From the NCBI GenBank assembly GCA_033782935.1, contig JAWQEG010000074.1, positions 248,001 to 312,000 on the forward strand: a stretch of DNA of 64,000 bases, given 5' to 3'. Shown here piece after piece: positions 1-10,857 of the stretch. Every line of letters starts with the position of its first letter. Positions within the stretch are counted from its first letter, which is position 1. This DNA is from Petrolisthes cinctipes. Lineage: Eukaryota; Arthropoda; Malacostraca; Decapoda; Porcellanidae. Under the pieces are notes generated by a model. That model saw only the letters and a program-made list of their open reading frames with translations. It was not told the DNA's origin and ran no database searches. The position numbers and the translations under genes were made by a program.

Positions 1-352
1 TTAAATTGCAATCTAACACTCGAGTTTGGTATATCTAAAACCAAGAATCTTTTCATAGACTCAGTGATAGATATTATGTCTTTACACCACGAATTCTTAA
101 TGTCAATACACAACGTAACACTTGCTACTTACCATAGGTATGCGGAACTCTGTGTAAGCCAGGGCCTATGACTTAGACCGGCTCCCTTCTTACCTTATTA
201 CCAATCAATTGTCTGTTGCAATCGATCAATAATATATAAATAACCGTGAAGCTTTAGGAATATTGGTAGTGTTACCGAATTATTCAGCTTCTAGGTCATC
301 TCTTTATCTCAAGAGACAAAGGCGAGGTAAGACAACCAGGACGAGCAAGATG
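1..352. other. No gene recognised; flank of first transposon
   Basis: I see no coding region or known repeat here. It ends at a TA dinucleotide (353-354) that serves as the left target site of the long-inverted-repeat element starting at 355. Confidence 0.4.
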
Positions 353-904
353 TACAGTCTGTTACAGTTCCGACTGGGCCACCCAGTATCGAGAGATCGT
401 AGATGTGGCAGAAGTGTGTGTGTATGTGTGCTCGAAAATTATACGGATCGTCAACACTCTCCCTCTGTAGTGAACATGACCCTGCCTCAAAGTTCATTCC
501 ATAGATGGCGCTGTGTAGTTGTGGAAGGAATGTGGACTGCAGGGTTGAAGTTTCGGGAAACATCTATGCTCGTGCCAATGAGTCATGAGCTCTCAGGCAG
601 AGTGGTTGAGGAATGCTGATATGGAAATTTAGAACCTATATTACACAATGAGTAGGTGAAGCTAAGGTAAAGTTGTTCGTAGCCTGAACAGTGAATATTT
701 TTTCTAAATGGATTTCATGTTTGGCATGCAACATTGCATTGTTTTCTTGTTTTTCTACCAACTCGAGCAGATCGAGCAGATAGGTTGTTTGCTTTGGCCA
801 TCATATTTTGGTAAGCATTATTTGATGTTCACCTCTGATTTTGTATTTTATTTGTAAGTCACGTTACAATGTATTACATGCATAGTAAAATTCCTTCATT
901 ACTA

Positions 905-907
<3 letters not shown>

Positions 908-975
<68 letters not shown>
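908..975. repeat. (CT)n microsatellite
   Basis: About 34 uninterrupted CT units. The opposite TIR arm carries the complementary (GA)n at 3737-3788, so the tract predates or was copied with the arm duplication. Confidence 0.95.
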
Positions 976-979
<4 letters not shown>

Positions 980-1343
980 GAACACTATCTTATCTTATCC
1001 AGTCTATTTAGATATGAAATCGTATGGAGATTTAGGACCAATTCCACATTTGATCGTTGTAGTTTGTTAGCGCCCAAACGAAAGAATCTAAACTGTGTAA
1101 ATGGCTTTTGACTGATTTATTGGATTAACCTGATGAGTAAAGCTTACAGATATTGTAATAATACTAGTGCTTGATAGTTTTGGTGAATAGGTATACTCAG
1201 CTTTTGGGAAATAACGAAGGCTTACGAGTGTGTTTGGGGAGGAATCTGACAAACAAAATGACTATGTGGGACCGGCCCTGACCCCTTGACATTCTACGTT
1301 AAACAAATAAGTGTCGAAATATGTGATCTTTTTGTCAGTGATA

Positions 1344-1652
1344 GATTCTTCTTCACCTCCTTCTAACTTCTTCACTTTTCTTATCCTGTTCTTTCTTCAC
1401 CTTTCCCTCATCTCCACCTCTTCTCCCTTCCTCCTTTAGACCCCGTAGGGGGTTATTGCCTGTAGTGATATGGGCAATACTTTAAGGGTTTGGGCGCCCC
1501 TTCGGCCCCAGCCAATCTCTTTCAGTTATTCAACTGTCTCTCTTTTCTTTCTATTTCCTTCCTGCTTGCTGTCCCACCTCTTCTATCACCTTCTTCTGGC
1601 GCTATATGATCTCGATGTTGCAGCGCCAAAAATCAATCAATCAATCAATCAA
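1344..1652 (+). mobile_element. 309-bp LINE 3' tail / SINE-like insertion with ATCA tail
   Basis: This segment is missing from the otherwise matching right arm, which gives the empty site. It begins with a pyrimidine-rich stretch of CTTC and CTCC runs. It continues through a GTAGGGGGTTATTGCC block and the words GGGCGCCCCTTCGGCCCC, and ends in (AATC)n. A 13-bp target duplication flanks it: TTTGTCAGTGATA (1331-1343) and TTTGCCAATGATA (1653-1665), two mismatches. The tetranucleotide tail and TSD length point to target-primed reverse transcription, so it is a 5'-truncated LINE end or a SINE. No coding part is present and the parent family is not identified. Confidence 0.75.
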
Positions 1653-2867
1653 TTTGCCAATGATAATCAACTGGCATTGATTGTTAAATTAACTGGGTTA
1701 TGTTTGTTTAGAAGCCACACCTGAATGGGGAAGAGGGATCACTCCTAGCGACCAAACGTGTGTTTAACCTCCTAATAGATTACCCCGATTTTTGCTTATA
1801 AACCTTTTGTAGTGAAAAATAGTGTGTGCATAACAGTAGGTGTTTTACCAAATTTGCACATCGTTCACATAATGATTGATTTATTCCAGAGATAACGGTG
1901 TGTGGCTGTGGGGAAGAGAAGGGCCAAGTTTCGGAAAGTAGGTGGGCAAGGTGAAGTTCACTGGAAGGCACCGGTTGAGCAGACGGATACGTAGGGTCAT
2001 TACTTTAGCTAGGAATGTAGTTTGCCAGTCAGTATTTGATAGCGTTTCAGAGTAACGACTCCTTATAATGATAACACCCTAAAGATTTTTATTACTTTGT
2101 TTATTGTATCACCCGTTACCATAAATCCTACGAATTATGAAATTACTCCGAAACTATCCCTCTCGCATATTCTGTGTATCTTTTTCTCGAGTCATCAAGT
2201 AATGAATGGATAACGTTAGCTACACAAATTAAAGAAGAATGTGTCTATAAATTGACATTACCGATATCATGCTGTATGTGTAATAATCCTAAAGAAAATT
2301 AGCTCCTAGTAAAAGTCAGACAGAACACGTAATTAAACCAAGATTTACTTGCATTATAAAGAAATATGAAATATTCGCGTCCGTGCCCGAGATCACATCT
2401 TAAAACACGCTGCACACTCAGAGGGACCCCTATTCGGAGGCATATTTTTCAAGTCTGACCTGGTCAATGCAATCCGTTCAGTTAGGTTAGATTAAGTATG
2501 GTTGGGTTCAAATGCAGTCAAGTAGGTAAAATGAGCTGGGAAAGACCATGAGACTATTTAAAAAATTCCCTATGGTTACTTTTATTCCTAAATGTTAGGA
2601 GCAATTTTCCTTCATTTCGTCCCAGCACTTCTTGCTCTCCAGCCAAATTCGAGAAATATGCTAACCAGCTGTAAAATCGGCGGTTGAACCCTCGTTGGCC
2701 GGGGGAAAGATAAAACTCTGGTTATTCTCTACTTTCGTCATTTTTACAGGTTCATAATTTCAATAGACAGGAACACTCTATAAATGTAAATAGGCAAAGT
2801 AGGAGTTATACAATCCTTGACAACCCAACAACATTTATTTAAACAAAATATTTTTTTATTTACATTG

Positions 2868-3085
2868 ACAATTAATATCCAGTCTAGCCACCTTCCTTCT
2901 CTATGACGGCACGCAGTCTATCGGGCACAGAGGCCACAATGCGTCAAATTTGTTAAATTTGTTGCAGAACATCTCCCACTGAGCCTGGGTATGAGCCATT
3001 AGTGCCTCCGGTCTCCGCTCCACCATCTCTGGCTCCCAGCAGTTGACCATATTAGCCCACACGTTCTCTATGGGGTTCCAACGAA
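2868..3085 (-). pseudogene. Mariner-like transposase C-terminal remnant
   Basis: Read on the minus strand, the stretch begins NPIENVWANMVNCWEPE, which contains the NPIEN-W signature around the last catalytic acid of Tc1/mariner-type DDE transposases. It continues through ALMAHTQAQWEMF. After a frameshift near 2940 it ends VPDRLRAVIEKEGG followed by a stop. Only the final quarter or so of a transposase remains, with a broken frame, so it cannot act. It starts exactly where the right TIR arm ends (about 3082), which places it in the spacer. Whether it belonged to this element or to a separate inserted mariner cannot be settled here. Confidence 0.7.
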
Positions 3086-3732
3086 GTTCACCTTGCCCAC
3101 CTAGGCTACTTTCTGAGACTTCGCCCTTCTCTTCTCCACAGCCACACACCGTTATCTCTGGAATAAATCCATCATTATGTGAACGGTGTGCAGATTTGGT
3201 AGATCACCTACTACTATGCACACATTAATGTATCTATTAGCAAAACTTGGGGTAATCTATTAGTAGGTTAAACACACGTTTGGTCGTTAGGAGTGATCCC
3301 TCTTCCCCGTTCACCTGTGGGTTCAAAACAAACATAACCCAGTTAACAATCAATGCGAGTTGATTATCACTGGCAAAACGGTCGCTTATTTCGACACTAC
3401 TAATTTGTTTATTAACGTAGAATATCAGGGAGACAGGACTGATTCCACAGTCATTTTGTCATAGTCCTCCCCAAACACACTTGTAAGGCTTCGTTATTTC
3501 CCAAAAGCTGATTATTCCTATTCACCAAAACTATCAATTGAGCATTTGTATTATTACAATAGCTGCATACTTCACTCATCAGATGCTTCCAATAAATCAG
3601 ACACAAGTCATTTACACAGTTTAGTTTCTTTCGTTTGGGTGCTAACAAATCACAACGAACAACTGTGGAATTGGTCCTCACTCTCTGTCCGATTTCATTA
3701 GTATAGAGATAGGATAAGATAAGATGGTGTTT

Positions 3733-3791
<59 letters not shown>

Positions 3792-4334
3792 ACAGTTGAC
3801 TTTAAAATTTTTATTAGGAGAGAGAGAAAGTATTTAGCAATGAAGGAATTTTACTATGCATGTAATACATTGTAACTTGACTTACAAATAAAATACGAAA
3901 TCAAAGGTGATCTCAAATTATGCTTACCAAAATATGATGGCCAAAGAAAACAACCTATCTGCCGGATCCTAGTTGGTAGAAAAACAAGATAACAATCGTG
4001 GCAACGAGACGTGAGCTCTGTCAGAACGGCTGAGCAATGTTGCATGCCAAACATGATAACCATTAAGAAGAAATATTCCTCAACCACTCTGCCTGAGAGC
4101 TCATGACTCATTGGCACGAGCATAGATGTTTCCCGAAACTTCAACCCTGCAGTCCACATTCCTTCCACAACTACACAGCGCCATCTATGGAATGAACTTT
4201 GAGGCAGGGTCATGTTCACTACAGAGGGAGAGTGTTGACGATCCGTATAATTTTCGAGCACACATACACACACACTGCTGCCACATCTACGATCTCTCGA
4301 TACTGGGTGGCCCAGTCGGAACTGTAACAGACTG
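3080..4334 (-). repeat. Right TIR arm of the 0.36-4.33 kb element
   Basis: Reverse complement of the left arm, without the 309-bp insertion. It carries TTTTGCCAGTGATAATCAAC near 3363-3382 on the minus strand, which is the pre-insertion target. It ends CTGTAACAGACTG before TA at 4335. Confidence 0.75.
3737..3788. repeat. (GA)n microsatellite
   Basis: About 25 GA units in the right TIR arm, the complement of the (CT)n in the left arm and shorter by about eight units. Confidence 0.95.
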
Positions 4335-4336
4335 TA

Positions 4337-5239
4337 CATATATTGTGGTGCGTGGCGTAACCCGAACTAACATTCAAACAGCTACTGTGGCTGGCTAGGC
4401 GGTAGACAGAGACAACAGCATGTCTACCAAACATCCTGGCGCCACTCCCAACTGTTCGAAGGCCTACACTGACTAAATAAGTTTACATCTTTATACTTCA
4501 TATACACATTAATTATACATGCAATTTTAATATACGATGCATAATTAACACTCAATGAATTCCCCACTTCACAAATCATATGCAATTTAAAGAAATTAAT
4601 CTTTATGTCTGCATGATTAATTCTTTCAATAATAATACAAGCGAAGGCTACGGACGAAACCAACAGTTACATGACGCTGTGGTCGGTATGTTTTCAAACC
4701 CACTGCTAGTGGAAATTTCCTAAGCTAGCTAGACCAGTGAACTCTGTATACTTCGCCTGGTCAAACAAGCCCCATCCCTATGCTACGATATTATTATTAT
4801 TATGCCACGAGTCAACGAATGACTCGTGACATTCGCACACACAAAAAGACATCGCTCCACGTGATGTTTAATACTCGTGAAGTGGTACGACGCATTGCAT
4901 GTATAACTTTACACCAGTAAATTCATCCACACTTCACTCACTCTTGTATGTGTCAATGACTAACACCAGGTACAGTACGTATTCACACTTGCCAATGAGT
5001 GGGAAACTCTCATCATTTACGTTAACTTTCAATTCTTAGAGAGAAACTCCGCAACAAGAATGAACATTCCTGGTGGTTCCTTCTTAGTACAATTTGTACA
5101 CATTTAAACAAAGGTATTAGTGTGGTGTATGTATTACACATTGTATAATTGTTACATGGTATGTAAGAAAATGCAATAAATATTCTGGAAGGCAATATAT
5201 ATATATAATATTCTGGGAGGCAATTTATATATTAGTTAA
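4337..5239. other. Unassigned sequence between elements
   Basis: No ORF of substance or known family was recognised. It includes a tandem pair of ATTCTGGGAGGCAAT words near 5180-5225 separated by TA-rich DNA. Part of it could be the 3' LTR of the minus-strand gypsy element whose pol ends at 5478, but no second LTR is present for comparison. Confidence 0.3.
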
Positions 5240-5373
5240 TTATCCAAGCCTCAAACCGAGGTAGACCGCCAAATCTGAGTCTTGGATAAGGTTACCCAAA
5301 AATACAATACATATAACATCGAATTATCCAAACATCAGACCGAGGTAAACCTCCAAATCTGAGTTTGGATAAG
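5240..5373. repeat. Two related ~50-bp hairpin-capable repeats
   Basis: Copies at 5240-5291 and 5324-5373 share the frame TTATCCAA...CCGAGGTA.AC/GACC.CCAAATCTGAGT.TTGGATAAGG. Each begins TTATCCAA and ends TTGGATAA, so each can fold into a stem. They lie just downstream, on the minus strand, of the gypsy RNase H and may be part of its 3' LTR or UTR. Confidence 0.55.
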
Positions 5374-5477
5374 GGTTTGTGCTCGTTGCACTCGGAGAGG
5401 TAAATAATAACGAGTGAAATAACCAGGGAAAACTCCCTCGCCTAACGTACGAAGAGGGTAACTTCGCTACGAATTAT

Positions 5478-6751
5478 CTACTCGCTTAATTCTCCTTCAA
5501 GCAATCGTGACATAAGTTCTGCCCCGACGTTCACACTTCCCTTTATGTATCGCACTGTGAAATTAAATTGCTGCAAGTACAGAGCGCAGCGCATGAGTCG
5601 TGCGTTGGCGTTCTTCGATGTACGCAAACTTTCCAGAGGCATGTGATCAGTTTCTAACACAAATATATCGCCATACAGATAGTAGTAGTATATCTTTATA
5701 TCTTCTACTACTGCCAGAAGTTCCTTTTCTAGTGTACTGTAGTTTGCTTCAGCAGACTTCAGTTTGCGACTGTGATACGCAACAGGAAATACCTCACCAT
5801 CCTTCTCCAGGAAACAAAACTGCACCAATACCGTACTTGGACTCATCAGTTCTAAGTATGAATGGTCGTTGGTTGTCAGGCAACTGCAAAATCGATTCTT
5901 TGCAAAGAAGATTCTGAAGTGAAACGAATGTTTTTTCTTTCTCTGGTCCCCAGGAAATCTTATTAGGAGCGTTCTTCCTTAATAGCTCACTAAGTGGAAG
6001 TGCAATGACAGAGAAATTTGGGATGAACTTACGGTAATAACCTGTAAGACCCAAGAATGACCGCACCTGCTTCTTCGTAGTAGGTCGGGACGCATCCTTA
6101 ATTTTCTGTATCTTGTCATTCTGGCACCCACAACGTCTTCCACCTACAGTGTGACCCAAGAATTGTTCTTCCCGTTGAAACAATTCACACTTGGATGGTT
6201 TGACTGACATGTTGTATTCCTGCAGTCGTTGCAACTCAGCTTGCAATATAACAAGGTGCTCCTCAAATGTGGTTGAGTGCACAAGAACATCATCGACAAA
6301 AGCTTCAACCCCTTCGATGCCATGTAACACCTGACGCATGACACGATTAAAAACGGAGGGAGAATTCGTGAGACCAAAAGGTAGTACCTAGAAATGGTAC
6401 AGCCCATTTGGCGTAGATATCGCTGTGATGAGACGTCTTCGCTTTTCAAGTGGTATCTGGAAGAAACCTTTAGCCAGATCCATCTTGGAAAATACCTTCG
6501 AATTGCTAATCCTAGCGAAAATCTCTTGCTGGTCCCACATGGGTTCTGCATCGACCCTGGTGACAGCATTCACACGACGATAATCCCCACATATACGCAC
6601 GCCACCGTCCTTCTTCTGGACTACAACAATAGGGCTGGAATATGACGAGTCTGACCTTTCAATGATGCCAGCTGCTTCCATATCGTTTTTTTCCTTGCGT
6701 ACTGTATCAATCGGCCACACAGGAATAGGGTTCGGTTTTACCCTCACTGGT

Positions 6752-6752
<1 letters not shown>
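5478..6752 (-). pseudogene. Gypsy RT core and RNase H (3' half of pol)
   Basis: The first piece starts VKPNPIPVWPIDTVRKE and includes SPIVVVQKKDGG, RICGDYRRVN and SKMDLAKGFFQIPL. A stop follows YHF at 6388-6390, just before the VLPFGLTNSP motif, so one substitution interrupts RT. The next frame carries the catalytic box VEAFVDDVLVHS, then LGLTGYYRKFIPNFS. RNase H follows with LRTDESKYGIGAVLF, a frameshift near 5800-5840, YHSRKLKSAEANYSTLEKE and the terminal DH block, ending ELMSRLLEGELSE. The residues needed for RT and RNase H are mostly present, but at least one stop and one frameshift make it non-functional. It was joined to 12406-12799 before the LINE inserted. Confidence 0.85.
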
Positions 6753-6793
<41 letters not shown>

Positions 6794-7122
6794 TTGCGCC
6801 GTAGCGTCAATCAACAGGCAGGCAACAATACATACGGGTAGGCGGGACTCATGAGAATACAATGACTACAACCATACATACACACACACACACACACATC
6901 ACGAAAACATAACAGAATGGAGCACAAGCATACAGACAAATATTACATTATGACCTACTTAAATCCACCAAAACGAGGGTGGCGTACCAGAAGTTCCTCC
7001 AGAACCTGGTGGTTCAGCAGGTGTCGACAAACCACATCAAGTGGCAGGCCCCGGGGCAGCAAGTGTCGGACAGTGGGGCAGGCCAGGCAATAGTGCTCTA
7101 CAGTGTTAGCACGAGGCGCTCG

Positions 7123-10100
7123 TCACAAGCGACACTCAGTGAAGGGAGGCTCACCCTGTATTCCAGCAACCTGCCACGGTGGCCGGTAGCCAAGCCTCAA
7201 ACGAGCAGAGATTACATTGTGCCTCCGAACCATGAGGCCTCGACGACGGTAGGAATATTTGTGACGGCAGACAGACTCATAATGTGTGATGGAGATGCTG
7301 AAGGGCCTCTCTGCATCCCTGCGTCGCCGTACAGGGAGGAGAGCGGCGGAGCGGACTTTAGAGAGGTAACATGTCAGGGAGAGAGGACGTCCAACACCAC
7401 GAGGAGGCAGATGGCAGGCTTCCTTTGCAAGTCTGTCAACTGTACCATTGTGACTTAAACCTACATGGGATGGCACCCATAAAAATTTGACAGTCAAGTT
7501 ACGATGACGCAATAAGGACAAAAACGATAAAATCTGCAGAACAACAGTAGAGTGTGTGGGCTGAACACTAGAGAGAGAATGAAGGGCAGGTCTGGAGTCA
7601 CAAAAAATGGCAGCATTCACTCCACGTTGACAAACAAGACTAACAGCATCCAGAATGGCATACAGTTCACACAATGTTGAGCTAGAGTGGTTACAGAGAC
7701 GACGGCCAACCCAGCCCCCTGGAGATGACTCCATGTCAGGTGAGAAAACGGCACAACCTGCTGCACCATCCACTTGCAATGAGCCATCAGTGTAGAGGCA
7801 GTATGGATCTGTGATGGAGGACGTCACTGTTTCTATGTGTTCCAGAGCCAACTGCCGCTGTAGAGAAGGCAGTTCCGACTTGGAAGTAGGTGTGAAGCTC
7901 ACATCAGGTGTAGGTAGCATCCACGGAGGGGGTCCTGGGGGGACGTCGGCCACCATTATATCTATATTAAGACTACGGAGCATAGAGGAAACAGACCTTA
8001 TAAGAGTACGTCCAGCAGGCAGTATGGGAGGGACCGGGTAGTTTGGTCTAAGAGAAGTCCTGACTAACTGAGAGTAATGGGGTGAAAGATGTGGGAAATG
8101 GAGGCACTTGACAGTGAAGCAAGTAACATTAGAATAAATTCTCTCCACTAACGGGGGAAGACGCAACTCACGCTGCATGTTCACTATCCTGGTCGACATT
8201 GGACAACCGAGAATTATTCTCATTGCTCTATTCTGAAACTTTCCTAAAGTTTCCAGAGTAGCCCTAGGAAGTTGAATCAGAGCAGGGGAGAGGTAATCAA
8301 CAACTGAACGGATAAAAGCAATATAGATAGTCCTGGCTACTGGGATGGAGATGCCCGAGGAGTTGTTAGTGAGCCATTGAAGTGGTGTAAGTCGGCGCTG
8401 GAGACGACCTAATAAGTCCTGGACAATGGGATGGTCTTGAGGTCTGGCAGGGACAATTGGCCAAATATTGACTGGTGCACCCAGGTAGCAGTACTGGGAA
8501 CACATGGGAATGACAGTCCCTCCAATGGTGAACACTGGCCGAGCTTGAGGAAGGCGGCAGGTGAATATTCTGCTCTTATCTGGGGAGACAATAATGCCAC
8601 AGTGAGAGGAGGACACAGAGAAGGAGTCAAGAAACTGCTGGATATCCCTTGGTGAGGTAGAATGAACACAGATATCATCAGCATAGCACGTAATGGTAGT
8701 TCCAGGTATATCAGGGAGAGAAGTGAGCAGCCGATGCATCAGAATATTAAATAACAATGGGCTGAGAACACCACCTTGAGGCGTACCAAGATTAAAACTG
8801 CGCAAAGGACTGAGCGCACCACTGAAAAACACACGGGAGGTCCTGTTACTCAGGTAGCCCCGAATCCACCGTAATAGATTACCCTTTATCCCAAAATCAA
8901 CCAGTTGATCCAAAATGACGTCTCTATTAGCAACATCGAAGGCACTTCGAAGGTCAATGAAGGCCACCACACTGTCCCTGGAAAGGCGAGTGTACAGGTC
9001 GACTAGGCAGTGATGTGTGCTCCGCTGGGGAAGGAAACCAAACAGCCATGGAGAAAGGCGATCTTGCAGTCTGTACATGAGACGATTGAGTAAGATTCTC
9101 TCCATAACTTTACAAAAACAGGAAGTCAGGGAAATAGGCCTGAACTTCGCAGTGCCGGGCTTAGGAATGGGTATTATTGTGCTGCTGGTCCAGGCTCGAG
9201 GTACACAACCATAATGAAGACAAAGATTGTACAGTAGAAGTAGAGGGTTCCCAGGAACTTGTTGAAGTAGGCGCAGCACAGCATAAGTAATACCATCATC
9301 ACCAGGGGAAGAAGCTCTACCCCGAGAGAGAGCACGTCGCAACTCCTCCTCAGTTATCACCTCTGCATCATCGTCATCATCTTGCAACAGAGCAGACATT
9401 AGACGTAGCCGATGGACAGCAGCACGGGAAGCGAGTGCATCTTGTATGTGGATGGGTAGACTGGCTGAGGTAGATTGTTCTGACCAGGCATCGACAAGTT
9501 GTTGGGCAGAGTCAGCGGGAGTGTGATGACGAGCAGTGGCCGGTGTCTTTTTAACAACCCGACGGATGAGGTGCCACATAGAAGCCACACTTGTTTGCTG
9601 GTTGATGATGTCCGTGAACCGCTGCAAAGACTCAGTGTGAGCACACTCCTGCAGGGCAACTATAGCGTCCCTAAACATCTGGTAACGATGGAGCAAGTCA
9701 GGGGTTGGGTTGGCTTGAAACAATAGGCCATCACGTTCAGCCTCCTCCTTTGCCTCCTGTATACGTGCATCCAGCGTCCAGGAGTGGGCAGTATGGCAAT
9801 GCTGGAGGTGTGGCCGGGAGATGTATAGCCTATAAAAGTCATGAGTAGCAGATACAAGATCAGAGTACAACTGTTCAGCTGATGATATGTCAAATGTAGG
9901 GAATACATGGGCCATGAATAAGATGTAAGTCGGGCAATATTTAGGGGGCACAGCAATACGCAAACGAGTGGCTGAAGCACTTGACCCAGCAGTTAGAGAA
10001 TAATGAAACCGAAGAGCGATGTGATCAGAGAATAAGTCTGGCACGGAGGAGCACAGGACCCGAGATGCTATCAGGCCAGACGAGAGGATGTAATCCAGAG

Positions 10101-10857
10101 TACCTCCCCGGCAATGAGTGGCACCGCCAGTGTCCCAGCGTGTCAGATGATGCTTGCGGATGTATGAAAGGAGACGAACACCATTACAATTAATAGAGCC
10201 AGAACCATCACCCAAATCAGAATGCCGAGCATTAAAATCTCCCATATAAACCATACCACGCACTGTTGGAGAAGGAAGAGCCTCAAGAGTGAGTCTAGCT
10301 GGGGCAGAATAGACATTACAAAGTTGTAGTACTCCATTCCCAGGTAGAACCTCAAATAGCTGAAAGGTCATGTCAGGATCAGTGGAGGTACGGAGAAGGC
10401 GATGTGGCAAGGAGCTATGTATGTAAGTCAGGAGACCATTCCTTACCAGATGAACATATGGCACATAACCTGAGAGAGGAGGAGCTTGCCCAGCAGTGAG
10501 CGGCCGTCCTGGAAATGCTTCCTGGAGAAAAATAACACTGGGATGATGACGAAAAACATAGGCCTTGAGTTGAGTGAGCTTAGCATAACTGGTGATACCA
10601 CATACATTCCAGGAGATGACATCCAGCCGGCAATCACTAGCGAACTCTGTATTTGGAGGTAGAAGTCCGGTGAGTGGGGGCAGATGAGCGACCTGGAGAA
10701 GAAGATGGACCAGGAGAAGGGACTGACTCGAAAAGCTTTTCAAGGCGAGATGCAACAGTATCCATCTTTTCGGTAAGGGTAGTGACAGTTGAGATGATGG
10801 CCTGCTGAGCCTCGACCAAGGTGGAGAGTTTGGAGTCATTGGCAGCCTGCACGGCAA
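7123..10857 (-). CDS. LINE ORF2: endonuclease, reverse transcriptase, RNase H
   Basis: This 1244-codon frame encodes the LINE replicase, which nicks target DNA and copies the element RNA into it. The first ~75 codons overlap ORF1 and look non-homologous, so the true start is probably near the endonuclease or reached by reinitiation or frameshift. Visible in order: VISWNVCG (about residue 79), GDFNARH and SDHIALRF of the APE endonuclease; FRPISL (about 572), TPQGGVLSP and YADDICVHS (about 726) of RT; then RNase H with YTDGS (about 1020), CELYAI, FCDSRPAL and VPSHVG. The catalytic residues I can check are intact. A TGA at 7123-7125 ends the frame at TECRL. Another 55 sense codons follow to TAG at 6955-6957, covering the rest of a Cys/His zinc motif (CLAC...H). 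The TGA may replace its second cysteine. Confidence 0.9.
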   Translation of the reverse strand: MPCRLPMTPNSPPWSRLSRPSSQLSLPLPKRWILLHLALKSFSSQSLLLVHLLLQVAHLPPLTGLLPPNTEFASDCRLDVISWNVCGITSYAKLTQLKAYVFRHHPSVIFLQEAFPGRPLTAGQAPPLSGYVPYVHLVRNGLLTYIHSSLPHRLLRTSTDPDMTFQLFEVLPGNGVLQLCNVYSAPARLTLEALPSPTVRGMVYMGDFNARHSDLGDGSGSINCNGVRLLSYIRKHHLTRWDTGGATHCRGGTLDYILSSGLIASRVLCSSVPDLFSDHIALRFHYSLTAGSSASATRLRIAVPPKYCPTYILFMAHVFPTFDISSAEQLYSDLVSATHDFYRLYISRPHLQHCHTAHSWTLDARIQEAKEEAERDGLLFQANPTPDLLHRYQMFRDAIVALQECAHTESLQRFTDIINQQTSVASMWHLIRRVVKKTPATARHHTPADSAQQLVDAWSEQSTSASLPIHIQDALASRAAVHRLRLMSALLQDDDDDAEVITEEELRRALSRGRASSPGDDGITYAVLRLLQQVPGNPLLLLYNLCLHYGCVPRAWTSSTIIPIPKPGTAKFRPISLTSCFCKVMERILLNRLMYRLQDRLSPWLFGFLPQRSTHHCLVDLYTRLSRDSVVAFIDLRSAFDVANRDVILDQLVDFGIKGNLLRWIRGYLSNRTSRVFFSGALSPLRSFNLGTPQGGVLSPLLFNILMHRLLTSLPDIPGTTITCYADDICVHSTSPRDIQQFLDSFSVSSSHCGIIVSPDKSRIFTCRLPQARPVFTIGGTVIPMCSQYCYLGAPVNIWPIVPARPQDHPIVQDLLGRLQRRLTPLQWLTNNSSGISIPVARTIYIAFIRSVVDYLSPALIQLPRATLETLGKFQNRAMRIILGCPMSTRIVNMQRELRLPPLVERIYSNVTCFTVKCLHFPHLSPHYSQLVRTSLRPNYPVPPILPAGRTLIRSVSSMLRSLNIDIMVADVPPGPPPWMLPTPDVSFTPTSKSELPSLQRQLALEHIETVTSSITDPYCLYTDGSLQVDGAAGCAVFSPDMESSPGGWVGRRLCNHSSSTLCELYAILDAVSLVCQRGVNAAIFCDSRPALHSLSSVQPTHSTVVLQILSFLSLLRHRNLTVKFLWVPSHVGLSHNGTVDRLAKEACHLPPRGVGRPLSLTCYLSKVRSAALLPVRRRRDAERPFSISITHYESVCRHKYSYRRRGLMVRRHNVISARLRLGYRPPWQVAGIQGEPPFTECRL

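Larger units (their letters stand above)
355..1971 (+). repeat. Left TIR arm of the 0.36-4.33 kb element
   Basis: This arm matches the reverse complement of 3080-4334. Landmarks in order are the CAGT terminus, the ACAC/TGTG-rich patch near 415, the (CT)n tract at 908-975, the block near 1020-1330, and the stretch GGTGTGTGGCTGTGG near 1900. The match stops near 1965 at GAAGTTCACTGGAA. The arm is longer than its partner because of a 309-bp retroposed insertion at 1344-1652. Confidence 0.75.
355..4334. mobile_element. Long-TIR DNA transposon, 3.98 kb, TA target
   Basis: The two ends are reverse complements. The left end reads CAGTCTGTTACAGTTCCG from 355 and the right end is its complement up to 4334. 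Each is flanked by TA (353-354 and 4335-4336). Such TA duplications with CAGT termini are typical of the Tc1/mariner superfamily. The arms run about 1.3 kb or more (355-1971 and 3080-4334), so the element could fold on itself. The spacer 1972-3079 carries only the C-terminal remnant of a mariner-like transposase. A LINE tail is inserted in the left arm only. Short ORFs across the arms mirror one another on opposite strands, as expected for duplicated non-coding TIR. It is probably non-autonomous. Assignment to Tc1/mariner is inference from TA, CAGT and the internal remnant. Confidence 0.75.

Noticed and set aside
263..619. 118-codon frame and its mirror at 3854-4339 as a conserved protein
   Set aside because: The similarity is explained by the TIR arms being copies of each other. 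Frames on both strands match equally and there is no recognisable domain.
7811..9726. Plus-strand frames of 60-160 codons opposite the I-type LINE ORF2 (also 6979-7458)
   Set aside because: They are shadows of the minus-strand ORF2, with no domain of their own.
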